A stretch of 48,360 nt of DNA from positions 1 to 48,360 of the forward strand of contig JAMPHB010000009.1 of the NCBI GenBank assembly GCA_023663685.1, written 5' to 3'. The notes beneath the pieces were generated by a model, which saw nothing but the letters and a program-made list of their open reading frames with translations, did no database searches and was not told the origin of the DNA. Below, piece after piece: positions 9,125-17,525 of the stretch; position 1 is the first letter of the stretch; every line of letters begins with the position of its first letter. Made by a program: the position numbers and the translations under genes. This DNA is from Blautia sp. (GTDB lineage: Bacteria > Bacillota > Clostridia > Lachnospirales > Lachnospiraceae).

Positions 9125-9153
9125 TTGCAGTCCCTCCCGGATTCCAGTATAAT
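9125..9153 (+). promoter_or_regulatory. Promoter of the ABC-2 operon
   Basis: TTGCAG (9125-9130), 17-bp spacer, perfect TATAAT (9148-9153), 42 bp before the start of the ATPase gene. Confidence 0.75.
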
Positions 9154-9195
9154 AGGTCAAACACTTGTTTGAGGCTGGAATAAGGGAGGGATGTT

Positions 9196-10203
9196 ATGAT
9201 TCAGGTAGAACACATTGTGAAGGAGTTCGTATCCCCGAAGAAGTATCCGGGACTAAAAGGAGCGATTAAGGGCTTGTTTTCCACGGAAAAGGTGAGAAAG
9301 CTGGCGGTGGACGATATTTCCTTTGCGATCGACGAGGGCGAGATCGTGGGTTATATCGGCAGTAACGGCGCGGGAAAGTCCACGACAATCAAGATGATGA
9401 CGGGGATTCTCACTCCCACCAGCGGAAAATGCACGGTGAACGGCGTAGACCCCAGCAGGAACCGGATGGTGAATGCGAAGAATATAGGCGTGGTGTTCGG
9501 GCAGAGGACGCAGCTCTGGTGGGATCTGCCGCTGTCGGAGTCCTTTACGATCCTTAAGGAGATATACGATGTGCCGGACGGGGATTACAAGGAGAGGATG
9601 AACTTCTTAAATGCGGTACTGGATCTGCCGGAATTTTTTGACCGTCCGGTGCGGACGCTGTCGCTGGGACAGAGGATGCGGGCGGATCTGGGGGCGGCGC
9701 TGATTCACAATCCCAAGGTGCTGTATCTGGACGAGCCGACGATTGGTCTGGATCTGGTGGTCAAGGATAAGATCCGCGATGCCATTCGGGAGATCAATGA
9801 GAAATACCGGACGACCGTGATTCTCACGACGCACGATATCGGCGATATTGAGGAGCTGTGCAGCAGGATTATTGTGATCGACGAGGGGAAGAAGATTTAT
9901 GATGGAAGTCTTGCCGACCTCAAGGATACATATGGCACGAAGCGGAAAGTAATCATGGAGGTGCGCTCCACAGGGCAGGCGGAGCATGTGGACTGGCAGG
10001 CGGCGCTGGGAGTGGATGCGGCGCTTTTTTCCGTGACGGTGGATGCAGAGAACAATGAGCTTGTAATCACTTTTGACAAGAATGATCTGCAGGTGTCGGA
10101 GGTAATTGCGTCGGCCATGGCGGCCTGCGAGGTGAAAGATATCCGTTTGCAGGAGACAGAGCTGTCGGAGATTGTCAAGGCGATCTATCAGCATGGACTG
10201 TAG
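9196..10203 (+). CDS. ABC transporter ATP-binding protein (COG4586-like)
   Basis: A 335-residue ATPase with Walker A GSNGAGKST, Q-loop region GQRTQLWWDLP, signature LSLGQ, Walker B VLYLDEP and H-loop TTHD. The long N-terminal extension before Walker A (with FVSPKKYPGLKGA) and the GQRTQLWWDLP stretch are characteristic of the COG4586 group, which pairs with two different six-span permeases exactly as here. GGGAGGG precedes the ATG. It heads a three-gene operon (9196-11837). The substrate of this transporter class is not established. Confidence 0.93.
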   Translation: MIQVEHIVKEFVSPKKYPGLKGAIKGLFSTEKVRKLAVDDISFAIDEGEIVGYIGSNGAGKSTTIKMMTGILTPTSGKCTVNGVDPSRNRMVNAKNIGVVFGQRTQLWWDLPLSESFTILKEIYDVPDGDYKERMNFLNAVLDLPEFFDRPVRTLSLGQRMRADLGAALIHNPKVLYLDEPTIGLDLVVKDKIRDAIREINEKYRTTVILTTHDIGDIEELCSRIIVIDEGKKIYDGSLADLKDTYGTKRKVIMEVRSTGQAEHVDWQAALGVDAALFSVTVDAENNELVITFDKNDLQVSEVIASAMAACEVKDIRLQETELSEIVKAIYQHGL

Positions 10204-10216
10204 AAGGGGGCGGCGT

Positions 10217-11035
10217 ATGAAAAAGTTTTTCCGGATTTATCTGCCCTTTGTGTCCAATGAGCTAAAGCGGAATATGGCATACAAGGGCGCGTTCTATCTG
10301 TATATGTTCTGCAGTCTGTTCGCCTCCTTTATCAATTACTATCTGTGGATGGCGATTTACGGGAGTGCGGATAATGCGACTCTTGGCGGGCTGACAAGGC
10401 ATGAGATGGTGGTATATGTGTTTATGAGCTATATTGCCTCCTCCCTTGTGATGGTATCGCTTTCGAAAAGTGTGAGCAAGGATGTGGTGAAGGGCAATGT
10501 GGCGATGAATCTGATCAAGCCGATGGACTATCGGATAAGCCTTGTGGCCCAGTCTTTCGGGACGGCAGTTTACCATTTCCTTATGCCGGGGCTGATCGTT
10601 TGGGTGATCTTAGAGGTTTATAAGGTGCGGGTGCTGCACGAGCCGGTGGTGCGGATTGAAAATATCCTGCTGTTTCTGGTGAGCGTGCTTATGAGCTTTT
10701 TGATTTATGTACTTTTTGACTTTTGTTTTGGAATGATCGCCTTTTTTACTACCTATATCTTCGGATTGCAGATGGCGAAGGAGGCGCTTTTGTCCTTTTT
10801 GACGGGGCAGCTCATTCCGCTGTCCTTTTTCCCGGGGGTGGTGCAGAGGATTTTCGACTTTCTGCCCTTCTCCTCCATGGTCTATACTCCGGTGATGATT
10901 TATCTCGGGAAATATGAGGGCGCAGAACTCTTCTTCGTCCTTGGACGGCAGGCGGTGTGGGTTGTGCTCCTCTATGTACTCGGGAGCGTGATCTGGCGGC
11001 AGGTGACAAAGCGTCTGGTTGTGTTGGGAGGGTGA
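10217..11035 (+). CDS. ABC-2 type permease (COG4587-like)
   Basis: A 272-residue integral membrane protein with about six hydrophobic segments, beginning MKKFFRIYLPFVSNELKRN. ATG 10217 is chosen because GGGGGCGG precedes it; a frame starting at 10172 would overlap the ATPase gene by 32 bp. It lies 13 bp after the ATPase and 4 bp before the second permease, so the three genes form one operon and presumably one heteromeric exporter. Confidence 0.88.
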   Translation: MKKFFRIYLPFVSNELKRNMAYKGAFYLYMFCSLFASFINYYLWMAIYGSADNATLGGLTRHEMVVYVFMSYIASSLVMVSLSKSVSKDVVKGNVAMNLIKPMDYRISLVAQSFGTAVYHFLMPGLIVWVILEVYKVRVLHEPVVRIENILLFLVSVLMSFLIYVLFDFCFGMIAFFTTYIFGLQMAKEALLSFLTGQLIPLSFFPGVVQRIFDFLPFSSMVYTPVMIYLGKYEGAELFFVLGRQAVWVVLLYVLGSVIWRQVTKRLVVLGG

Positions 11036-11039
11036 TACT

Positions 11040-11837
11040 ATGAAAAGATTAAAACGGTACGGCCGGTTATACCGGGTGCTGGTGTCTCAGTTCTTAAAGA
11101 CGATACTACAGTCGAAGGTGGATTTTCTGATGGGGCTGTTTGGCTTCTTTTTTACCCAGATTATGGGAATCGCTTTTCTGTATCTGGTGTTTGAACAGAT
11201 TCCGAACCTGCAGGGCTGGACGCTTGAGCAGTTGATTTTTATCTATGGCTTTGCGCAGATTCCGAGGGGGATCGACCATCTGCTCACGGACAATATCTGG
11301 CTGGTGTCATGGTGGATGGTGATTGACGGGGATTTTGACCGCTATATGCTCAGACCGATAAATGTGTTTTTTCAGGTGATCTGCGAGAAACTCCAGCCGG
11401 ATGCGCTGGGTGAGCTCCTGGTGGGGACGATTTTGGTGGGTATGTCGCTGTCAAAAGGGATTTTGACAGTAGATGCGCTACACATTATTTTGTTCTTTGT
11501 GTCAATCCTGGCAGGGGCGCTGATCTACACAGCGGTGAAACTGTTCTTTGCATCCTTAGCCTTTTGGGTGAAGCAGAGCGGGCCGTTTCTGCAGGTAGCA
11601 TATGAGATGGCGAACTTTGCCAAATATCCGACGGAGATCTATGGCAAGGTGGTACAGTTTCTGATTACATGGGTGATTCCTTTCGCCTTTGTCGCCTATC
11701 TTCCGGCCAGCTATTTCCTTATGGGCAAGGGAGCTGCAGTCATCGGCGTGGAGTGCGTGACGGCCGCGGTCTTTTTTGCGATAGCCTATGCGCTGTTCTG
11801 CTATGGGACAAGAAGGTACGAGAGCGCCGGGAACTAA
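11040..11837 (+). CDS. ABC-2 type permease (COG3694-like)
   Basis: A 265-residue membrane protein with about six hydrophobic segments. It has the sequence RGIDHLLTDNIW followed by DRYMLRPINVFFQ, typical of the second permease in this ABC class. The start at 11040 is supported by GGGAGGG immediately upstream, within the last codons of the preceding gene. It is the distal gene of the operon; no clear terminator was seen after it. Confidence 0.88.
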   Translation: MKRLKRYGRLYRVLVSQFLKTILQSKVDFLMGLFGFFFTQIMGIAFLYLVFEQIPNLQGWTLEQLIFIYGFAQIPRGIDHLLTDNIWLVSWWMVIDGDFDRYMLRPINVFFQVICEKLQPDALGELLVGTILVGMSLSKGILTVDALHIILFFVSILAGALIYTAVKLFFASLAFWVKQSGPFLQVAYEMANFAKYPTEIYGKVVQFLITWVIPFAFVAYLPASYFLMGKGAAVIGVECVTAAVFFAIAYALFCYGTRRYESAGN

Positions 11838-11939
11838 GGAAAAAAATGTAAGAGGAAGAGGTTAATTTTCGCCAGTCTGCATCCGATATAAAAGATACGG
11901 AGTACAATCGGTTTATGCAGTTCACACGGAGGTGACAGT

Positions 11940-13565
11940 ATGCAGATTGGTGGAAATGCGGCCGTATGGGGGCAAATGGATTTTGCACCGGAGGCGGATT
12001 ATGGGAATGCTCCTGCGCTTTTGCAGGATGAGAATAACATAACACTGGAAACAGGCAGGGAAAGTGATACCGGTATCGTCCGGCAGGAGGAAGAGCAGGA
12101 GAGCTACGAGCCATCCGAGGCCGGTCTGTTATTATATTTTGAGCAGCTTAAAAATGCGAAGCAAAACAGCACGCAGCGGGGATCAGACGATGAGATGAAG
12201 GCGCTCAGGATCGCCCACAATATTATGCGGGGTCTGAAGGTTCCGGCGAAGGATGAGAGCTTTCTTCTCTCGAAGAATTTTAAGATGTACATGGCGGCGA
12301 AGAACATGGCCAGTATGAAGGAGTGCAGCGGAGAGGCGGCGAGCGTGCTGGGAGACGATTCCTCTGCGTCGGGAAGCACCTCGGGAAATAGTGCTTCCCC
12401 CGCATCCGGGAGCGTGCCGCAGGAAGCCTCTGCGCCGGGGAGCGCGTCAGCTGCTGTGTTGGGAAGCGGAAGTGCGGAGAAGAACAGCGCGGTCGCATCC
12501 GGGCTGGCATCAGGAAATGCAGCGGAGGTGGATTACAGTGCGCTGCTGGAAAGCGTAAAGGCGATTTCCAAGAACAATATCAGCACTGGCATGAGTGTGA
12601 GCCGCTATGTGAAGAAATCAAAGTACAGTAAGCGTTTTTATTATAATTTTAAGCAGATTTCCGCCCAGATTCTGAGCGCGAAGACCTCCAGCAATGCGAA
12701 GCAGGTGCTGATCCGGGCAAGACAGAAGACCGTTCAGATTCGCAGGAAGTGGAAATATGACGACCAGTCCCTGCAGGCAGCCCTCGTTCATGCGGAGGCG
12801 ATGGAGCGGGTGGCAAAAAAGAAGATGCGCCATCTGCAGGAGGAGGAGGCTGCGGCCGCAAGAGGCCAGGGACTCGGAGGAGTCTGCGCGGGGGACACGG
12901 ATGAGGAAGACCGCATGGAGCAGGAGTGGCAGGATGAGCAGATGCTCATGGAGAAGCAGGCCGAAGAGGCTTCGCCGGTCTATACAATGGCGACGGATAC
13001 AAGCGTACCTCTGGAGGATGTAAATCTCGAGGAGCTGATGGCGGAAGCCATGCAGACGCCGGTTTTAGATTTGACGGCCAGCATGGAGGAGCTCATGGAT
13101 GAGTTCTCGGATATGATGGAGGAGACGCTGGAGGATATGGGACTGGATGAGCTGGCGGATTCTTTGTCGTCCGGCAGGGAGCTGGATCCTGCAGACTTAG
13201 ATGAGCTAAAGCGCAAACACCGGCAGGAGGAGCAGCAGGCGATCGCGGAGGCGGATTCTAAGTATCTCAGGGCATTTTTCCAAAAGCTGCAGCAGGAGCG
13301 GGAAGCGGTAGCCTCCGGCGCGGCGAAGATTGCGGCGGCAGTCAACAGCGGAGCCAGAGTGCTCTCCCTGACTTCTGGCGCCACGACCTCCGGCAGGAGC
13401 GGAGCGGTATCCGCTGCCCCGGCCTCTTCTGTCTCGACGGCCTCTTCTGCCCCGGCGGCAGAGCCCGGCACTTCCACGGGATCCCCCGCAGGCGCGGTGG
13501 TCAGCGCAAGTACGGTGGTGGCGGCAGTCGCGGTGGAGGGGGCTTCGATAGATGTCTCCTTATAG
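11940..13565 (+). CDS. Uncharacterised 541-residue low-complexity protein
   Basis: I do not recognise this family. There is no signal peptide or membrane span. An acidic N-terminus is followed by a conserved-looking segment (about 60-115) with LLLYFEQLKNAKQ and KMYMAAKNMASMKEC. Then come a Ser/Gly/Ala-rich stretch (about 135-195) and a strongly basic helical segment (about 205-300: SRYVKKSKYSKRFYYNFKQI and an Ala/Lys-rich coiled-coil-like part). A very acidic region (about 305-430) with repeated MEELMDEF-type heptads follows, and the tail is Ala/Ser/Pro-rich. The alternation of basic and acidic helices suggests a scaffold or a self-associating protein. GGAGGTGA precedes the ATG. Its stop lies 10 bp from the convergent HD-GYP gene. 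Confidence 0.75.
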   Translation: MQIGGNAAVWGQMDFAPEADYGNAPALLQDENNITLETGRESDTGIVRQEEEQESYEPSEAGLLLYFEQLKNAKQNSTQRGSDDEMKALRIAHNIMRGLKVPAKDESFLLSKNFKMYMAAKNMASMKECSGEAASVLGDDSSASGSTSGNSASPASGSVPQEASAPGSASAAVLGSGSAEKNSAVASGLASGNAAEVDYSALLESVKAISKNNISTGMSVSRYVKKSKYSKRFYYNFKQISAQILSAKTSSNAKQVLIRARQKTVQIRRKWKYDDQSLQAALVHAEAMERVAKKKMRHLQEEEAAAARGQGLGGVCAGDTDEEDRMEQEWQDEQMLMEKQAEEASPVYTMATDTSVPLEDVNLEELMAEAMQTPVLDLTASMEELMDEFSDMMEETLEDMGLDELADSLSSGRELDPADLDELKRKHRQEEQQAIAEADSKYLRAFFQKLQQEREAVASGAAKIAAAVNSGARVLSLTSGATTSGRSGAVSAAPASSVSTASSAPAAEPGTSTGSPAGAVVSASTVVAAVAVEGASIDVSL

Positions 13566-13575
13566 GAGTGATGCT

Positions 13576-15741
13576 TTAGCGTAGGGGGACATTGTGCTCT
13601 TCCCGAAGTGGATTTGTGACAACGTAGTTGATCGTGATATCCTCATCGGTGTTCTGTTTATCGAAAGCATCCCGAATCCGCTTTGTCACAATGCGGATTC
13701 CGCTGTAATCAATGTTTAACAGCATGACCACGCGCTGAATGTTCGAAATCTGTGTGGTCATATCCGAGCTGCGCAGGGAGGATACGACGGACAGCTTCAG
13801 GTTGATCATGGCGAGCCGCTTCTGATCGTCCGTCAGGTACTGGTTCGATTTGGAGTCAATCGTAAACATGATCAGATACATATTCTGCTTGTTGCGAATC
13901 GCCAGATTCTTGATGTAGCTGACGAATTTTCCCCACTCAGCATAGGAGACCTGATAGGCGTTGGAGTACTCCTCTTCGTTAAAGACGGTCTGCATCAGAT
14001 TGTCTAAGTCGTCCTTCGAGAGCTTTTCTCCGGCTTCCTTCTGCTCGATGCAGAAGGAGGCGAACTCCTCTTTGCAGGCCATGCACACATCTACGAGGCG
14101 CGGGTCGAACTGGGTGCCTTTACCCTCATAGATAATATCAAAGGCCTGCTCCAGCGTGAATTCGTCCTTGTAGGGACGCCGGGAGGTCAGAGCGTCAAAG
14201 ACGTCCGCAACGGCCATCACTCTGGCGCACAGCGGAATCTCCTCCCCGGACAGCCGCGTGGGATAGCCGTTGCCGTCCCAGCGCTCGTGGTGGAACATGG
14301 CGGTCTGCCATGCAATCTGGTAGTATTTCTGATCCTCCAGTGTAGAAAGTGTCTCGTCCAGAATATTGCCGCCGAGAAGCGGATGTTTTTTCATAATCTC
14401 ATATTCCTGCGGCTCATATTTTCCGGGCTTGTTCAGGATACTGTCCGGAATAGCAATCTTGCCAATGTCATGCAGAGGCGCGGCCATACAGATATCCTTG
14501 ATATATTCGGGATCCTGAAATTCTGGAAACAGATCCATCTGCGCAAGTCTGTCCGCGAGAATCCGCACATAGCCACTGGAGCGCTTGATGTGTCCTCCGG
14601 TGACATGATCCCTGCTTTCAACCATATTGGCGAAGCTTAGAATGATCTCCTCCTGCATACGCTGGAGGTTTGCCGTCTTTTTGTCAACCTCCTGCTCGAG
14701 AGTCTCATTGAATTTTTCAATCATTGTAATATAGTTCTGCTGCTTGGTGTCGTCAAGTATCTCCACGAGATAGCCCACATGCCGGCTGCTGCTTCCCTGG
14801 AAGATTTTTTTGACATTGCACTTGAGAATCTGGCTGCCGTGAACAATCATTTTCTCTGTGGGTATGTCTTCTCCCCTGCAAAGGGGCTCCAGCCACAGCA
14901 TAATTTCCTGACGGAAGGGGGTATCGTCGTCGCCGACATGGTGGTCGATGCGCAGCGTCCGAACCTCCGGGTATATGGACGTGGCAAAATCGTTCGTATT
15001 GACAAATTTTAAGTCAGTGGTGAATGTAAAATAGCCGTACTCATTCCGATGCTGCATGACGTTCATAACATTGGAGGACATATCGTAGAGGTTTATGCTT
15101 CGCAGGCGGGCAAGCACCAGCCCCTCGGAAATACAGTAGGAGAGCGGCATGAGCTCAATGGGAACGTTAATCAGGCGCTCGGTCAGATAGATGAGGGCAT
15201 TCATTATGACAAGAATACTCAGCATATTTGCAGTTTTGTAGGATACCATCTGCTGCCGGAACATGGAAACTCCAACGATAATGACCATCACAAGCATAAA
15301 GCAGAGCCAGTGTATGAGGTAGGCGCTGTGCAGGGAGCCATATTCCTTTATGAGATATGTACTGCCCAAAAACTGGCGGAGTTCCACGGAACGGTAATAG
15401 ATATCGCTGAATCCGGGAGAAAAGGTACATAAAAGCACAAGGAAATTGTATCCGGTAAGAAGGCAGACTACCAGACTGGGAATCCTGATATGACAGAGAT
15501 CTATCATAATCAGAAAGAGAAAAAAGGGCAGGAATACACCGCCAAGATAGACGATCCGGTTCGCGAGAAGCGCCTCCTCAGTGGAAGTGGAAAGTGCAAG
15601 CGACAGATAACCGAAGTTTGCAATGACTATGGTGACATATGTGAGAATATAGCATACATTGAATTTTATTCCCAGCCAGATAAATGAAAACAAAAACAGG
15701 AGCGATATAAGCAGCATCCCGGTATAATAGCCTATTAGCAT
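13576..15741 (-). CDS. 7TM sensor with HD-GYP domain and degenerate GGDEF-like tail
   Basis: A 721-residue signalling protein. The N-terminal about 220 residues form seven hydrophobic segments like the 7TM region of some histidine kinases. A PAS-like region (about 225-335) and a short coiled coil follow. The HD-GYP phosphodiesterase domain lies at about 360-560 with HDIGK, HHERWDGNGYP and VADVFDALTSRRPYK, so catalytic residues for c-di-GMP hydrolysis look intact. The C-terminal about 120 residues (LSVVSSLRSSDMTTQI, then VVMLLN) resemble a GGDEF fold without the GGDEF signature. AGAGGAG precedes the start on the minus strand. It is transcribed alone. Confidence 0.88.
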   Translation of the reverse strand: MLIGYYTGMLLISLLFLFSFIWLGIKFNVCYILTYVTIVIANFGYLSLALSTSTEEALLANRIVYLGGVFLPFFLFLIMIDLCHIRIPSLVVCLLTGYNFLVLLCTFSPGFSDIYYRSVELRQFLGSTYLIKEYGSLHSAYLIHWLCFMLVMVIIVGVSMFRQQMVSYKTANMLSILVIMNALIYLTERLINVPIELMPLSYCISEGLVLARLRSINLYDMSSNVMNVMQHRNEYGYFTFTTDLKFVNTNDFATSIYPEVRTLRIDHHVGDDDTPFRQEIMLWLEPLCRGEDIPTEKMIVHGSQILKCNVKKIFQGSSSRHVGYLVEILDDTKQQNYITMIEKFNETLEQEVDKKTANLQRMQEEIILSFANMVESRDHVTGGHIKRSSGYVRILADRLAQMDLFPEFQDPEYIKDICMAAPLHDIGKIAIPDSILNKPGKYEPQEYEIMKKHPLLGGNILDETLSTLEDQKYYQIAWQTAMFHHERWDGNGYPTRLSGEEIPLCARVMAVADVFDALTSRRPYKDEFTLEQAFDIIYEGKGTQFDPRLVDVCMACKEEFASFCIEQKEAGEKLSKDDLDNLMQTVFNEEEYSNAYQVSYAEWGKFVSYIKNLAIRNKQNMYLIMFTIDSKSNQYLTDDQKRLAMINLKLSVVSSLRSSDMTTQISNIQRVVMLLNIDYSGIRIVTKRIRDAFDKQNTDEDITINYVVTNPLREEHNVPLR

Positions 15742-15784
15742 AACGATATACTCCTCTGCGTCGGATTCTTAGGGGGATACTGAT

Positions 15785-15813
15785 ATCATAGTAAAATTTA
15801 CAGAAAAATGCAA
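15785..15813 (-). promoter_or_regulatory. Promoter of the HD-GYP gene
   Basis: On the minus strand: TTGCAT (15813-15808), 17-bp spacer, TATGAT (15790-15785), 44 bp before the start codon. Confidence 0.6.
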
Positions 15814-15846
15814 CCGCTTTTGTCAAAAGATTGAAATTATATGCGC

Positions 15847-15875
15847 TTGATAGAGCTGTCCGGCCGTGATAAACT
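15847..15875 (+). promoter_or_regulatory. Weak candidate promoter of the DUF975 gene
   Basis: TTGATA (15847-15852), 17-bp spacer, TAAACT (15870-15875). It would leave a leader of about 105 nt with no recognised element. Confidence 0.35.
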
Positions 15876-15986
15876 ACAAATATCCGTAGATTAAGGTAAT
15901 ATTAAGATTTTCCATGTCTGCCGGAAAGAATCGGGTGATAAGCTAAGACCATACAACAAACACGATTCATTTAAGGAGGAACAATT

Positions 15987-16787
15987 ATGTGGGAAAGAAA
16001 ACAGTTAAAGGAGCGGGCAAAGGTCTCGTTTCAGAGGAATTACTGGAAATCGGTGCTGATCAGTCTTTTGTTTGCGCTGGTGGCCGGCGGCGTGACCGCG
16101 GCGACCGCCTTTGGCGGGGACTCGGGAAACTCGCCGGAACCGGAGTATAAGGAAGGCTACGAGATCACATATACGTTGGAACCGACGGATCTGCATATGG
16201 AGACGGAGACGGAAGAGATGGTTGCCATAATAATCGTTGTGATCGTTGTCCTGATAGTGTTTCTGGCGGCGATTGCCATGGTATTTGTGTTTGACGCATT
16301 CATCTGCAATCCGGTGGAGCTTGGTTGCGACAGATTCTTTTTCAGAAACCTGAGTGAGCCTGCGCAGGTAAAGGAGGCTGCCTTTGGTTTTGACCACAGC
16401 TACAAAAATATAGTAAAGATTCTGTTTTCGAGAGATATCGCTATCTTTTTGTGGTCGCTGTTATTCGTCATTCCGGGCATTGTCAAGAGCTATGAGTACC
16501 AGATGATTCCTTATCTTCTGGCAGAGCATCCGGAGATGTCGAAGGAGGAGGCCTTTGGAGAGAGTAAGCGCATGATGAACGGGCAGAAGTGGAAAGCTTT
16601 TGTGCTGGATCTGTCCTTCCTTGGCTGGAAGCTTCTTGCAGTAATGACGCTGGGAGTTTTAGATTTCTTCTATGTAGCGCCCTATGTGAATGCCACCCAC
16701 GCCGCACTGTATGAGGCGCTGCGTTATGGGAATCCGGCGCCCCGGACGGAAGGCTTCGATGGCGTACAGGAAACAATGGGTGCATAG
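15987..16787 (+). CDS. DUF975 family integral membrane protein
   Basis: A 266-residue membrane protein starting MWERKQLKERAKVSFQRNYW, the typical N-terminus of DUF975 proteins, with about five or six hydrophobic segments. The family is common in Firmicutes and its function is not established. An acidic extracytoplasmic loop lies at about 45-75. AAGGAGGA precedes the ATG. The two-component regulator gene starts 48 bp downstream, so the three genes may be co-transcribed and the system may sense envelope state; that is inference. Confidence 0.85.
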   Translation: MWERKQLKERAKVSFQRNYWKSVLISLLFALVAGGVTAATAFGGDSGNSPEPEYKEGYEITYTLEPTDLHMETETEEMVAIIIVVIVVLIVFLAAIAMVFVFDAFICNPVELGCDRFFFRNLSEPAQVKEAAFGFDHSYKNIVKILFSRDIAIFLWSLLFVIPGIVKSYEYQMIPYLLAEHPEMSKEEAFGESKRMMNGQKWKAFVLDLSFLGWKLLAVMTLGVLDFFYVAPYVNATHAALYEALRYGNPAPRTEGFDGVQETMGA

Positions 16788-16835
16788 GCAGGGTGCATGG
16801 ACAGACGTTTTCATGCAGCAGTAAGAGAGGAAATT

Positions 16836-17522
16836 ATGGGCTATACGATTTTGATAGCAGACGACGAGGCGGAGATTCGGAATCTTCTCCGCCTCTATCT
16901 GGAAAATGAAGGTTATACCGTCATAGAGGCGGAAAACGGGCGGCGCGTGCTGGAGCTGCTAAAGGAGAGTAAGGTGGATCTGTGCATCCTGGACATTATG
17001 ATGCAGGGGATGGACGGATTCCATGTGCTTCAGGAGATGCGAAAGACCAGCAATATCCCGGTGATGATTCTCTCCGCCAAAGATGCGGATTCGGAGAAAA
17101 TCCTCGGGCTGAATCTGGGCGCGGATGATTATCTGGCAAAGCCTTTTAATCCGCTGGAGGCCATCGCGCGGGTCAATTCCAATATCCGGCGTTTTTATTC
17201 CATGGGAGGCGGCGTCAGCGCAAAGAAAGCGGTCACCGTAAGAGATTTGACGCTGGATGCGGATTCCTGCACATTAAAAAGAGGGGAGGAAACGATTGAG
17301 CTGACTTCCATAGAATACAGGATTATGGAATTATTTATGTCGCATCCGGGAAAGGTATATACGAAACAGCAGATTTATGAGCAGGGCTGGGGAGAGGAAT
17401 TCATCACCAGCGACAATAATATTATGGTTTGTATCAGCAAGCTGCGGGCAAAGCTGGACGAGGATCCTTCAGCATATATCAAGACAATCCGGGGGCTGGG
17501 TTACCGGCTGGAAAAGGAGTAG
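16836..17522 (+). CDS. OmpR/PhoB-type response regulator
   Basis: A 228-residue regulator: receiver domain (1-120) with acidic pocket DD at 9-10, phospho-acceptor Asp53 in CILDIMM, and Lys in LAKPFNP. A winged-helix DNA-binding domain follows (about 135-225, ending IKTIRGLGYRLEK). ATG 16836 is chosen because AGAGAGGAAA lies just upstream and the frame from 16797 adds 13 residues not found in the family. The closest named type is VanR-like, but a resistance role is not implied. The kinase gene follows after 3 bp. Confidence 0.93.
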   Translation: MGYTILIADDEAEIRNLLRLYLENEGYTVIEAENGRRVLELLKESKVDLCILDIMMQGMDGFHVLQEMRKTSNIPVMILSAKDADSEKILGLNLGADDYLAKPFNPLEAIARVNSNIRRFYSMGGGVSAKKAVTVRDLTLDADSCTLKRGEETIELTSIEYRIMELFMSHPGKVYTKQQIYEQGWGEEFITSDNNIMVCISKLRAKLDEDPSAYIKTIRGLGYRLEKE

Positions 17523-17525
17523 GCA

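Noticed and set aside
12980-13477. Minus-strand 165-codon frame inside the 541-residue protein gene
   Set aside because: Its Ser/Ala-rich composition mirrors the repetitive codons of the sense gene, and there is no ribosome binding site.
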